Below are positions 52,643-61,016 of a stretch of 64,000 bases of DNA, in pieces (position 1 is the stretch's first letter; each line of letters opens with the position of its first letter). The position numbers were made by a program, and so were the translations under genes. Source of the DNA: Mucilaginibacter sabulilitoris (lineage in GTDB: Bacteria; Bacteroidota; Bacteroidia; Sphingobacteriales; Sphingobacteriaceae); assembly GCF_034262375.1 (NCBI RefSeq), contig NZ_CP139558.1:372001-436000 (forward strand). The letters are read 5' to 3'. Below the pieces are notes generated by a model. The model was given only the letters and a program-made list of their open reading frames with translations, was not told the origin of the DNA and did no database searches.

Positions 52643-54430
52643 ATGATACTACATCGTTTTAAAAATATGTTACTAAAGCCTGCTGTAAGGGTATTGCTCC
52701 TGGCTTTACCTGTTTCGCTTATTGCAATGCAAGCCAGTGCCCAGACTTTTTTACGGGCCGATGGCAAGAAAATAGTTGATGAAAGTGGCAAAAACGTCCT
52801 GCTACGTGGTATGGGCCTGGGCGGCTGGATGCTGCAGGAGGGGTATATGCTGCATGTTAATAAAGATAGCCGCCAGTACCGCATCCGCGAGCGGCTGGAA
52901 GAACTGATGGGACCAGCCGAAACAAAGGAGTTTTATGATACCTGGCTGGCCAACAACACGCGTAAAATAGATATCGACTCCATGCATCGCTGGGGATTTA
53001 ACTCTGTACGCTTGCCCATGCATTATAACCTTTATACCCTGCCTATTGAGAAAGAACCTGTTGCCGGAAAAAATACCTGGATTGACAAGGGCTTTAAAAT
53101 GACGGATGACCTGCTGGCCTGGTGCAAAGCCAATCACATGTACCTGATACTTGATCTGCATGCCGCTCCGGGCGGCCAGGGTAATGATTTGAACATATCC
53201 GATCGTAACCCTGATAATCCTTCGTTATGGGACAGCGAAGCCAATAAGCAAAAGATGATAGCGCTTTGGCGCAAGCTGGCCGAGCGGTATAAAAATGAAC
53301 CTAATATAGCCGCTTATGATATTATAAATGAACCCAACTGGGGTTTTGACGATCGGGAGAATGATAAAAATGGCCTGAAGGAAAAAACAAACGCGCCGTT
53401 GAGAAAACTAATGGTTGATATTACCACGGCTATTCGCGCTATCGATAAAAAGCACATCATTATTATTGAAGGCAATGGATGGGGGAATAATTACAATGGC
53501 ATATTGCCACCGTGGGATAAAAACATGGTGCTCAGTTTCCATAAATACTGGAATTTTAACGACCAAAAATCTATTGAGCACATCATCAAAACCCGCGACC
53601 AGTATAACGTTCCGGTGTGGCTCGGCGAAACTGGTGAAAACTCTAATGTCTGGCTTACTGAAGCCATTCGTCTTTTAGAAAAGAATAATATTGGCTGGGC
53701 TCTGTGGCCATTGAAAAAAATGGGAAACAACAACCCAATCGAAATACCATCAAACTTGAATTATGATGATGTTACCAATTACCTGAACACGGGTAAACAT
53801 AAGCCAAACGAAAGCAATGTATATAGCGGCACGCTCGAAATGGCAACTTACGCCAAACTGGAGAATGCCATTATTCATCACGATGTAATAGATGCTATTT
53901 TCAGGCAGCCGTTTTCTGCGGCGACCAAACCCTTTAAAGCCAATAAGGTTATCAACGGCACCATCATCAATGCGGTTGATTATGACCTGGGTCGTAATGG
54001 ATTTGCTTATTTTGACACCGACACCGCCGATTATCATACATCGGGAAAACCGGGCATTGGCAACCATGGTCGCGTTTACCGTAACGATGGGGTAGACATC
54101 AGCAAAGATTCAACCGCCTACAATAGCTATTATGTTGATCATATTGAAACCGGCGAATGGATGCAATACACCCTGCAGGTAAAAACAGCTGGTATTTACT
54201 CGGTTGGCTTAAAACTGGCATCGGGCATTGATGACGCTAAGCTATCACTAAACGTTAACGGCGCCGACCAAGCCAAAGAGGAGGCCGTGCCTAACACTGG
54301 GGGGCTCACAGCCTGGCAGGTTATCACCGTAAAGGATATACGTTTAAAAGCAGGCAGCAATAAGGTACGGGTTTATGCCAATAAGGGCGGTTATAATTTG
54401 CATTGGCTGCGCTTTTGGAAGGCTAAGTAA
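52643..54430 (+). CDS. GH5 endoglucanase-like enzyme with CBM6-type domain
   Basis: The 595-residue exported enzyme (signal peptide ending ASAQ) has a GH5 barrel (about 35-370): GMGLGGWMLQEGYM, DLHAAPGGQGNDLN, the acid/base Glu in YDIINEPNW and the nucleophile Glu in WLGETGEN. A CBM6-like lectin domain ends the protein (about 470-595, YYVDHIETGEWMQYTLQVKTAGIYSVGLK). It probably acts on fungal or plant beta-glucan together with the GH30 enzyme. A terminator follows. Confidence 0.9.
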   Translation: MILHRFKNMLLKPAVRVLLLALPVSLIAMQASAQTFLRADGKKIVDESGKNVLLRGMGLGGWMLQEGYMLHVNKDSRQYRIRERLEELMGPAETKEFYDTWLANNTRKIDIDSMHRWGFNSVRLPMHYNLYTLPIEKEPVAGKNTWIDKGFKMTDDLLAWCKANHMYLILDLHAAPGGQGNDLNISDRNPDNPSLWDSEANKQKMIALWRKLAERYKNEPNIAAYDIINEPNWGFDDRENDKNGLKEKTNAPLRKLMVDITTAIRAIDKKHIIIIEGNGWGNNYNGILPPWDKNMVLSFHKYWNFNDQKSIEHIIKTRDQYNVPVWLGETGENSNVWLTEAIRLLEKNNIGWALWPLKKMGNNNPIEIPSNLNYDDVTNYLNTGKHKPNESNVYSGTLEMATYAKLENAIIHHDVIDAIFRQPFSAATKPFKANKVINGTIINAVDYDLGRNGFAYFDTDTADYHTSGKPGIGNHGRVYRNDGVDISKDSTAYNSYYVDHIETGEWMQYTLQVKTAGIYSVGLKLASGIDDAKLSLNVNGADQAKEEAVPNTGGLTAWQVITVKDIRLKAGSNKVRVYANKGGYNLHWLRFWKAK

Positions 54431-54464
54431 ACTTTATAATTCTATAATGATTAACAAAAAAGCC

Positions 54465-54494
54465 GAGCATCACCTACTGGAGCAGGTGATGCTC
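54465..54494 (+). terminator. Terminator of the GH30-GH5 operon
   Basis: GAGCATCACCT (54465-54475) pairs with AGGTGATGCTC (54484-54494), an 11-bp perfect stem with an 8-nt loop. Confidence 0.75.
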
Positions 54495-54620
54495 CGATAA
54501 AAGTTGGCTGGGCCTAAATATTCCTTTAAATACTCTTCAATTAAAAATAATCACCTTTTTTATTGCATGTTAAAACATATTATGCGGAATTACACGTATA
54601 AGATTAAATAGATAATTTAG

Positions 54621-54833
54621 ATGAAAAAGTTGCTTTTTGCATTCAGGGCTTTTAAAAGTATCTTAAAAGCCGATAGTTATTGTTTAATCACCACAAAAGG
54701 AAATACGTTTGCCTGTAAAGGAGATATTAAACCTCAGGATTTCCATCACATTGTTAATGAAGTATGGGATAATTTTTCCGGCCAGGAAGATACACTTAAA
54801 CAGTATAAAGAATTACTTGGGGTAAAATCTTAG
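54621..54833 (+). CDS. Small hypothetical protein, 70 residues
   Basis: The basic N-terminus (MKKLLFAFRAFKSILKADSYCLITTKGN) is followed by a helical acidic part (PQDFHHIVNEVWDNFSGQEDTLKQYKELL). It lacks a signal peptide. I do not recognise the family. It is a single gene. Confidence 0.6.
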   Translation: MKKLLFAFRAFKSILKADSYCLITTKGNTFACKGDIKPQDFHHIVNEVWDNFSGQEDTLKQYKELLGVKS

Positions 54834-54858
54834 TTACTCCCGGCTGAGGATTTTACCC

Positions 54859-55851
54859 TTACCCGGCCGAGCCCTCTCTGTCCAGACTCCTGAAATGTAT
54901 TGCCTCGGCCAGGTGTTCCAGCTTAATTTCTTCACTCCCGGCCAAATCAGCTATGGTGCGGGATACCTTTAATATACGATTATAAGCACGTGCGGAAAGG
55001 CCCAGTTTCCACATCGCTAATGGTATGGTGCGGCGAACGGAATGGCCTTATGGTAACTAAAGCATCGACTGCGGCCAGCTTGCCAGCAACAGAATGGATT
55101 TTGGTAGTCTCTAATGATTCGTATAAACTCAGCGGCGGCAAAATAGATGGCCGCCTGCAGGCAAGCATGGTTTTACCTGCTCCCGGCGGACCGATCAGTA
55201 TCACGTTGTGCCAGCCGGCGGCAGCAATTTCCAACGCGCGTTTAATATCTTCCTGGCCTTTTACTTCGCTGAAATCGCTGTCATAATTGCTCAGGCTATT
55301 ATAAAACTCTTCGCGGGTATTTACTACTTCGGGCTGTATGTTAATATCTCCGTTGAAAAACCCGGCTACTTCTTTGATGCTCTCCACGCCATAAACTTCC
55401 AGATCATTCACGATGGCTGCTTCACGCGCATTTTGTTTGGGAGAATAAATCCTTTGAAGCCATCTTTGCGGGCCTGTATAGCTATGGGCAGAGCTCCTTT
55501 AATGGGCTGCAAGCTGCCGTCAAGCGACAGTTCGCCCATGATGATGTACTTATTCCATGTTCTCGGGTTCTATTTGCCCAGAAGCGGCCAAAACACCCGA
55601 AGCAATGGTCAGGTCATACGATGAACTTTCTTTTTTAATATCAGCGGGGCCATATTAACCACTACCTGCTGGCGGGACATCCGGAAACCGCAATTTTTCA
55701 GGGCCGATTCTATACGGAAATAGCTTTCTTTAACCGCAACATCGGGCAGGCCAACAATAAAGTATTTGGTTCCCGCGGCTATATTTACCTCAACTGTTAT
55801 GGTAATAGCCTCAATACCATAAACCGCGCTCCCAAAAGTTTTAACTAACAC
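54859..55851 (-). pseudogene. Decayed YifB/ComM family Mg-chelatase-like ATPase
   Basis: Reading all frames from 55851 down gives the YifB start (MLVKTFGSAVYGIEAITITVEVN), PADIKKESSSYDLTIASGVLAASGQI, MGELSLDGSLQPIKGALPIAIQARKDGFKGFILP, the Walker A GPPGAGKTMLA and the C-terminal [25 protein letters not shown] with stop at 54859. At least three single-base frameshifts (near 55650, 55555 and 55440) and a deletion of about 0.5 kb near 55010, after SPHHTISDV, remove Walker B and the zinc region. It cannot make active protein. An intact homologue is needed for DNA processing in natural transformation in other bacteria. Confidence 0.9.
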
Positions 55852-56062
55852 TGTGATAAGTTTAAATCAAGCGAAAGATAAATATTTTTTAGTTAGGTGA
55901 AAAAGCGGAATGATTTTGTGATAATTCACCAATTTTGGACAATAACGTTCTTCCCTTAGATAGCGACGTAATGTTTTGTATATTAATGCTTTGACTTTCA
56001 GCGTCGAAAAGTTTTACAAGGCCAATTATTAATCTTTCTTATCATTTATTAACCCCACTACC

Positions 56063-56566
56063 ATGGACCCTCAATCACAAAAGTTTTTCAATTTGCTTCA
56101 CCCGAAGCTAATTGATGATGCCATTGCCGCCTGGACAATTTGTCAAACCGATTTGTTAGATCATCCTAATGTTCAGATTACCGTAACGCAATCATTACGC
56201 ACGTTTGAAGAATCTGACGAGCTTTTTAAACTGGGCCGAACGAAAGTGAATCCCGATGGAAGGAGCCCTTCAAAACCTTTCGGAAATATTGTCACCAATG
56301 CCCCTGGCGGAAGCAGCTATCATAATTATGGCCTGGCTTTTGATTTTAAAATGATAACCAATGGTCATGACGATTGGGACGTTGGCCCGCTATGGCGCCG
56401 TGTGGCTGCAACTATGAAAGAACACGGCTGGACATGGGGAGGCGATTTTAAAAAGCTGGCCGATGCACCACATTTTGAAAAAACATTTGGCTTTAACTGG
56501 AAAGCCCTCCTGGTTAAACACAATGCAGGTGATTTTATACCCGGAACGCAATACGTAAATATATAG
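56063..56566 (+). CDS. M15 family peptidoglycan peptidase
   Basis: The 167-residue protein has SSYHNYGLAFDFK (His and Asp zinc ligands) and DAPHFEKTFGF (third His), as in the VanY/endolysin-type M15 D,D- or L,D-peptidases. It has no signal peptide, like phage endolysins of the T5 type. A phage origin is possible, but no other phage gene is near. A strong terminator follows. Confidence 0.9.
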   Translation: MDPQSQKFFNLLHPKLIDDAIAAWTICQTDLLDHPNVQITVTQSLRTFEESDELFKLGRTKVNPDGRSPSKPFGNIVTNAPGGSSYHNYGLAFDFKMITNGHDDWDVGPLWRRVAATMKEHGWTWGGDFKKLADAPHFEKTFGFNWKALLVKHNAGDFIPGTQYVNI

Positions 56567-56586
56567 CCAATCTTTTATTAAAAGTA

Positions 56587-56616
56587 AAAGCCCTGTTTGA
56601 TTACAAACAGGGCTTT
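56587..56616. terminator. Terminator
   Basis: AAAGCCCTGTTT (56587-56598) pairs with AAACAGGGCTTT (56605-56616), with T-runs on both strands. It stands between convergent genes. Confidence 0.85.
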
Positions 56617-56638
56617 TTAATATTGATTCCCTTTTTTC

Positions 56639-57034
56639 TTATCGCGCCATTGTTGTAAACAGGAAAAGGCCACACGAAAAAACAACACTGGCCAAAACTA
56701 TTACCGACCATACGCTTTGATGCCTCCTGCTCATTTTTTCGAAGGCCAGATTGAGCGTTCTAAGCCTTTTATTATTTAGCAATATAAAATAGTTTAACAG
56801 CAGGGCGCCTACCGCACCGAAGAGAATAAACGTGCCCGTAGTGATATTAAAATTAAACCAACCCGATCTTAAACAAAGCTGAACCATCAACATCAGATTT
56901 GTTAATAAAATGATCATCAGGAAACTCACGCCAAAAAGCGAATTAAAACGTGGCAAACTTACCTGACCGAAATTTTTAAAGCTCCACCTGTAAAAACTTA
57001 CATACACGGATTTATAAAATCTTGCAGTGTTCAT
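56639..57034 (-). CDS. Hypothetical membrane protein, 131 residues
   Basis: Three hydrophobic helices (about 34-56, 64-84, 105-127) follow a basic and aromatic N-terminus. No motif is recognised. Confidence 0.65.
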   Translation of the reverse strand: MNTARFYKSVYVSFYRWSFKNFGQVSLPRFNSLFGVSFLMIILLTNLMLMVQLCLRSGWFNFNITTGTFILFGAVGALLLNYFILLNNKRLRTLNLAFEKMSRRHQSVWSVIVLASVVFSCGLFLFTTMAR

Positions 57035-57247
57035 GATGCTGGGGGTTAAGGTTAATAAATAGGTTTATGATATTATATATGGCTATAACGTCATTTAATA
57101 AAATTTTATTGCGTTAAATTAATAAATAATATCAATTTAAACACTTTTTTAACAAGAAGCACTAAAAATGCGGCAATTGCATTTATATAATATAACCTAC
57201 ACATAATAGTTAAAAAATTATGCTTACTCATTAAATATTGGCAAATA

Positions 57248-57376
57248 TCAGCGCGCTTTGATTTTCCTTCTTTTGCCTGATTTTAACACCCGGATCATGG
57301 TGGTTTTAAACCATCCGGATTTACGAAACCTAATGGCAATAAACGACCACGCGGCTATTAATAATGCGGCTATCAT
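57248..57376 (-). CDS. Possible 42-residue membrane protein
   Basis: An ATG at 57376 opens a short frame with one hydrophobic helix (MIAALLIAAWSFIAI) and a very basic C-terminus ending KRRKIKAR. It fills an otherwise empty 378-bp gap between the membrane protein and the oxidoreductase gene. There is no homologue in memory. Confidence 0.35.
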   Translation of the reverse strand: MIAALLIAAWSFIAIRFRKSGWFKTTMIRVLKSGKRRKIKAR

Positions 57377-57412
57377 AACGGTAAAGTTTATCTACAGAGT
57401 GGTGAGAACAAG

Positions 57413-58384
57413 TTAAATGGCAACTACGAGCCGTTGCCCGTTGGGTACATCTAAATTCCAGAGGTCAGCGATATCTATCAATTTTACGCTGATCGTTCGA
57501 ACCCTGAGTTTTCTTTCTGCGGCCAATTGAAACATCTCCGGAAGCATCTCTGAAAAAAGCAAACCAACCTGTTGCTTTGACCAGCCACCAAGACCAGACC
57601 CGGTTAATTGAAGGTCCACACTTCGCAAATTGGCCGCCGACAGCTGGATAAGGTCTCCCGCCATGCTACCTACCGAAACATATCTTATTTTATTTGTAAA
57701 TGAACCATCGCCTTTTATACAGGCAAGTATCATCTCTGCTGTATGTCCCCACAGGTAATCTATAATAATATCAAAAGGGGTTTGTGTATGAATGGCCTTA
57801 ACCTGTGCCTTAAATGGTTCATCATCCTGCATAACAGAAATCGTTTCGTCCGCACCCAGCGCTAACAAGCTATTAAGCGACTCTGGATTTCTGCCAGTAA
57901 CAATGATTTTTTTAGCGCCATAATATTGTGCTATCTGTACAGCTACCTGCCCGGTAAAACCTGTCGCTCCATTAATCAGCACCACATCTCCAGGCTTAAT
58001 ATCGGCTTTAAACCGCAAGCCCATTGCCGCGCCAATAATCGCATTGGGTAAAGCCGCTGCCGTTGCATCATCCAGTTCTGTTGGTACTTTAACTATCCGG
58101 TCTTTATGGATAGTGGCTTTTTCTGCCAGCATTCCGCTTACACCCATGCCGTATACCCTGGTTCCATCATCAAGTAAGCAAACACCATCGCCCCCAATAA
58201 CGCGGCCCTCAGCCCCGGGTGTATCACTTGAATAATGCTTTCCGGCGGCGCGCCCCTTATCAAGGTGTTTAATAGCAACGGCCCTTACCTTTACTACTAT
58301 TTCGTCGCTGTTTTGAGCTATTGGTTCAGGAAAATCAACATATTGAGGTAATTCTCCTTTTTCGTACATTACTGCTGCTTTCAT
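57413..58384 (-). CDS. Zinc-independent MDR/quinone oxidoreductase-like dehydrogenase
   Basis: The ATG at 58384 (MKAAVMYEKGELPQY) is chosen over a GTG at 58405. The 323-residue protein has a GroES-like domain and a Rossmann fold with INGATGFTGQVAVQIAQYYGAKKIIVTGR (NADPH site). The catalytic Zn ligands are not present, as in the QOR branch. It follows a Crp/Fnr gene by 70 nt and is probably controlled by it. Confidence 0.9.
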   Translation of the reverse strand: MKAAVMYEKGELPQYVDFPEPIAQNSDEIVVKVRAVAIKHLDKGRAAGKHYSSDTPGAEGRVIGGDGVCLLDDGTRVYGMGVSGMLAEKATIHKDRIVKVPTELDDATAAALPNAIIGAAMGLRFKADIKPGDVVLINGATGFTGQVAVQIAQYYGAKKIIVTGRNPESLNSLLALGADETISVMQDDEPFKAQVKAIHTQTPFDIIIDYLWGHTAEMILACIKGDGSFTNKIRYVSVGSMAGDLIQLSAANLRSVDLQLTGSGLGGWSKQQVGLLFSEMLPEMFQLAAERKLRVRTISVKLIDIADLWNLDVPNGQRLVVAI

Positions 58385-58454
58385 CTTTCTTCTTTTTGTT
58401 AACACAAAATTAAAAGCTGAAGTAGCGTTGGGACGATAACATATGTTATCAAGT

Positions 58455-59039
58455 TCAGAAATGTGGTTTGCCTTTCGCGAGTTTGCTTTTGATACGGCTT
58501 AAATGAACCGTGCTTACACCCAGGTAAGAGGCGATATAATGCTGCGGGACGCGCTGTACAATATGTGGCCTTTCATTCAAAAGATTTTGATACCGCTCTT
58601 CGGGTGTATCCCTGATAAACGAAACAAACTCGTTAATGTAATGCATTTGCCTAATGGCCGATACTTGCAGTATCATTTCTAAAAAGTAAGGTTTCTGGCT
58701 TAACTCACCCATCAGTTGGGTAACATATTGTTTGGGGAGCAAATAAACTATCGATGGTTCTAATGTTTCGATAGTAAACGGGCTCGGTGTGTTGTTAATA
58801 AAACTGTCGAAGGAGGCAAGGCCTTCATTTTCGAAAAAAAACTGGACTGTTTTATCATCGCCCTTATTGTTAAAAAATGTTCGCACACAACCCTTTTCAA
58901 TAAAAATATATTGGCCAGACACCTTTCCTTCTTCCAGCAAAATAGTTTTGGCCGGCACCTCCATTCGCTGCTGATATTCCAGGTATTTATCCCAAAATGA
59001 ATTTAATTCCGGAAACTTATTTCTAAAATGAAAAAGCAT
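58455..59039 (-). CDS. Crp/Fnr family transcriptional regulator
   Basis: The 194-residue protein has an N-terminal cNMP-binding-type barrel (about 25-115, ILLEEGKVSGQYIFIEKGCVRTFFNNKGDDKTVQFFF) and a C-terminal HTH (VPQHYIASYLGVSTVHLSRIKSKL). It resembles the regulator at 17.9 kb in size and layout. It lies upstream of the oxidoreductase gene. Confidence 0.9.
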   Translation of the reverse strand: MLFHFRNKFPELNSFWDKYLEYQQRMEVPAKTILLEEGKVSGQYIFIEKGCVRTFFNNKGDDKTVQFFFENEGLASFDSFINNTPSPFTIETLEPSIVYLLPKQYVTQLMGELSQKPYFLEMILQVSAIRQMHYINEFVSFIRDTPEERYQNLLNERPHIVQRVPQHYIASYLGVSTVHLSRIKSKLAKGKPHF

Positions 59040-59101
59040 AACTTATTTAATTGATATGCTAAAGATAAGACCCGGATTTGATTTGTTAAGCGCCGATTTA
59101 T

Positions 59102-59140
59102 CCATAGCAAAGGCCTTTGCTAAAGTGGCCTTTGCTATGG
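59102..59140. terminator. Strong hairpin terminator
   Basis: CCATAGCAAAGGCC (59102-59115) pairs with GGCCTTTGCTATGG (59127-59140), a perfect 14-bp stem just beyond the carboxylesterase stop. A long T-run is absent. Confidence 0.65.
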
Positions 59141-59152
59141 ATTAAATCATTT

Positions 59153-60787
59153 TTATTTGGCAGCAACTATTTGCAAAAGGCCCTTGTCGGGGTTACTTTT
59201 TACTACGCACTGGTTATCAAATATCATAGTTGCCCCATTGGCTTCGGTATATTTTGGCCAGTTTGGCAGGTCTTTATTATTGGGGTCACCGTTTCTTGCA
59301 AAATTTATCCAGGCCTGACTTATGCGGTTGGCCAGCGCATAAGCCTCTTTGCCGCCACCGGTCATTTCTTCGCAACGGTCTATATTGTTAAACTGGAAAG
59401 CCAAGTCCATACAATGAATGGCCTTAAGCGTACCATCCAATACCGGCGATTGCCAGGTGAACAAATAGGTGTAAACCGGAGCGGTTCCTGATGCCGATTT
59501 GGCATTAGCCTGTTTTACTACCCCCGGCCTGAAACGCAGATCGATATCAACATAGTCTGATGGTTTTAGGGTGCTGTTAGGATAGGTTTTTTTAACCTCG
59601 GCCATGTAGGCATCCGTTTTATCGCCATATGTTTTTTGCAAATAGGTTTTGATCGAGTCTATTGAATACTCCTTTAACGCAGGGTTCATGGCCGATGCAA
59701 AAATCTCGTTCTTGGTAGAGCCTACCAGCAGCGGTACATCTTTTGACAAAGCCAACGCGGCGTCATCGCCCGGCTGATAAGACAGGAAGTTGTTATCCAA
59801 TATAGGTCCCCAGCCTAACCCAAAGCCCGGAAGGTTTTTACCTTCGGCCTTTAATGCGTCTGATACCTTTTTCATGGCTTTTTTACTGGCGGCATACAGG
59901 CGGTCGTACGGCACGGTTTGTAATGAATCTGCCTGTGCGGGTTGCAGGTTAAGCTCTTGCAGTAATTGGGCTGAAACTCTTTTGGCAATAGCGTTATCTA
60001 AAAAGTTGTTTACATAACTGCCGCTCTGTACAATGGCTTTTTGGAACAGCCCTTTTGCTGATGGTGCAGCCATCAGGGTTGATACCTTACCACCGCCACC
60101 CGACTGACCAAAGATGGTCACATTGTCCGGATCGCCGCCAAACTGGGCTATGTTTTGCTTAACCCACTGTAAAGCAGCCACGATATCAAGCATACCGGCA
60201 TTGGGCGACGACTTGTATTTATCGCCATAGGCCGACATATCCAGGAAACCCAGCACATTTAAGCGGTGATTGATGGATACTAGCACCACATCGCCTTTGC
60301 GGGTTAGGTTTTCACCATCATAGGAGGGCAGTTCGATTGATGAGCCGGCCGTAAAACCGCCACCGTGTATCCAGAACATTACCGGCCGCTTTTTGCCATC
60401 GTTAAGCCCTTTTGTCCAGATGTTGAGTACCTGGCATTTTTCGCTGCTATAACCCCAGTCATGATGATAAGCAAATTCCGATGGATCATTTACCTGCGTG
60501 GTTACATCGGTAGGGCAAACCGGGCCGTATGACCTTGAGCTTCTGATGCCCTTCCAAGGAGCAGGTTTTTGCGGTGCCATAAAACGCTCGGCAGTAGCGT
60601 AGGGGATACCCTTATAAATATAAATCCCTTTATGGATATAGCCAGCCACCTGCCCGTTATCAGTATTGGTTACGGCTATATCCTTACCGGCAACAATAGC
60701 ATCATCGCTGTTTTTATTTTGACAATAACCGTAAGCGGGCAGCAGGCAAATGGCCAAAAGCACCCTAATTGTAGAGATTTTCTTCAT
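59153..60787 (-). CDS. Type-B carboxylesterase/lipase family protein
   Basis: The 544-residue exported enzyme (signal peptide to GYCQ) is a COesterase (PF00135): GIPYATAERFMAPQ, MFWIHGGGFTAGSS (oxyanion hole), the nucleophile in GQSGGGGKVS (about 219), an acidic residue in GSTKNEIF and the His in LKAIHCMDLAFQF. The substrate is unknown. It appears full length. Confidence 0.9.
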   Translation of the reverse strand: MKKISTIRVLLAICLLPAYGYCQNKNSDDAIVAGKDIAVTNTDNGQVAGYIHKGIYIYKGIPYATAERFMAPQKPAPWKGIRSSRSYGPVCPTDVTTQVNDPSEFAYHHDWGYSSEKCQVLNIWTKGLNDGKKRPVMFWIHGGGFTAGSSIELPSYDGENLTRKGDVVLVSINHRLNVLGFLDMSAYGDKYKSSPNAGMLDIVAALQWVKQNIAQFGGDPDNVTIFGQSGGGGKVSTLMAAPSAKGLFQKAIVQSGSYVNNFLDNAIAKRVSAQLLQELNLQPAQADSLQTVPYDRLYAASKKAMKKVSDALKAEGKNLPGFGLGWGPILDNNFLSYQPGDDAALALSKDVPLLVGSTKNEIFASAMNPALKEYSIDSIKTYLQKTYGDKTDAYMAEVKKTYPNSTLKPSDYVDIDLRFRPGVVKQANAKSASGTAPVYTYLFTWQSPVLDGTLKAIHCMDLAFQFNNIDRCEEMTGGGKEAYALANRISQAWINFARNGDPNNKDLPNWPKYTEANGATMIFDNQCVVKSNPDKGLLQIVAAK

Positions 60788-60911
60788 GACTTTATCTGGT
60801 TTAGTATAATTGGTTTATTGATTATCCGGGAGCCTGAATAACAAAACCTAAACCGATATTACAGACAAATCACTCTTAGCAGAAATATATGCTTAAGCGG
60901 ATGCTTTTTCT

Positions 60912-60950
60912 ATAATTATCATTGTGTAGGTATTACACAATGATAATTAT
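60912..60950. repeat. Perfect AT-rich palindrome, 17-bp arms
   Basis: ATAATTATCATTGTGTA (60912-60928) is followed by GGTAT and the exact inverted copy (60934-60950). It lies between the M1 peptidase stop and the carboxylesterase start and may be an operator or a terminator of the former. No U-tract follows directly on the minus strand. Confidence 0.8.
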
Positions 60951-61016
60951 AAATTCTTATAAATCAAGGCATCAGTGTAAATTTAATGATGCCTGAAATC
61001 GCGTACCACAAAATTG

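Noticed and set aside
54980..55411. Treating the Walker A fragment as an intact small ATPase gene
   Set aside because: Its start is internal to the YifB homology, and the end is an out-of-frame fusion after a deletion; upstream and downstream YifB segments lie in other frames. It is part of one pseudogene.
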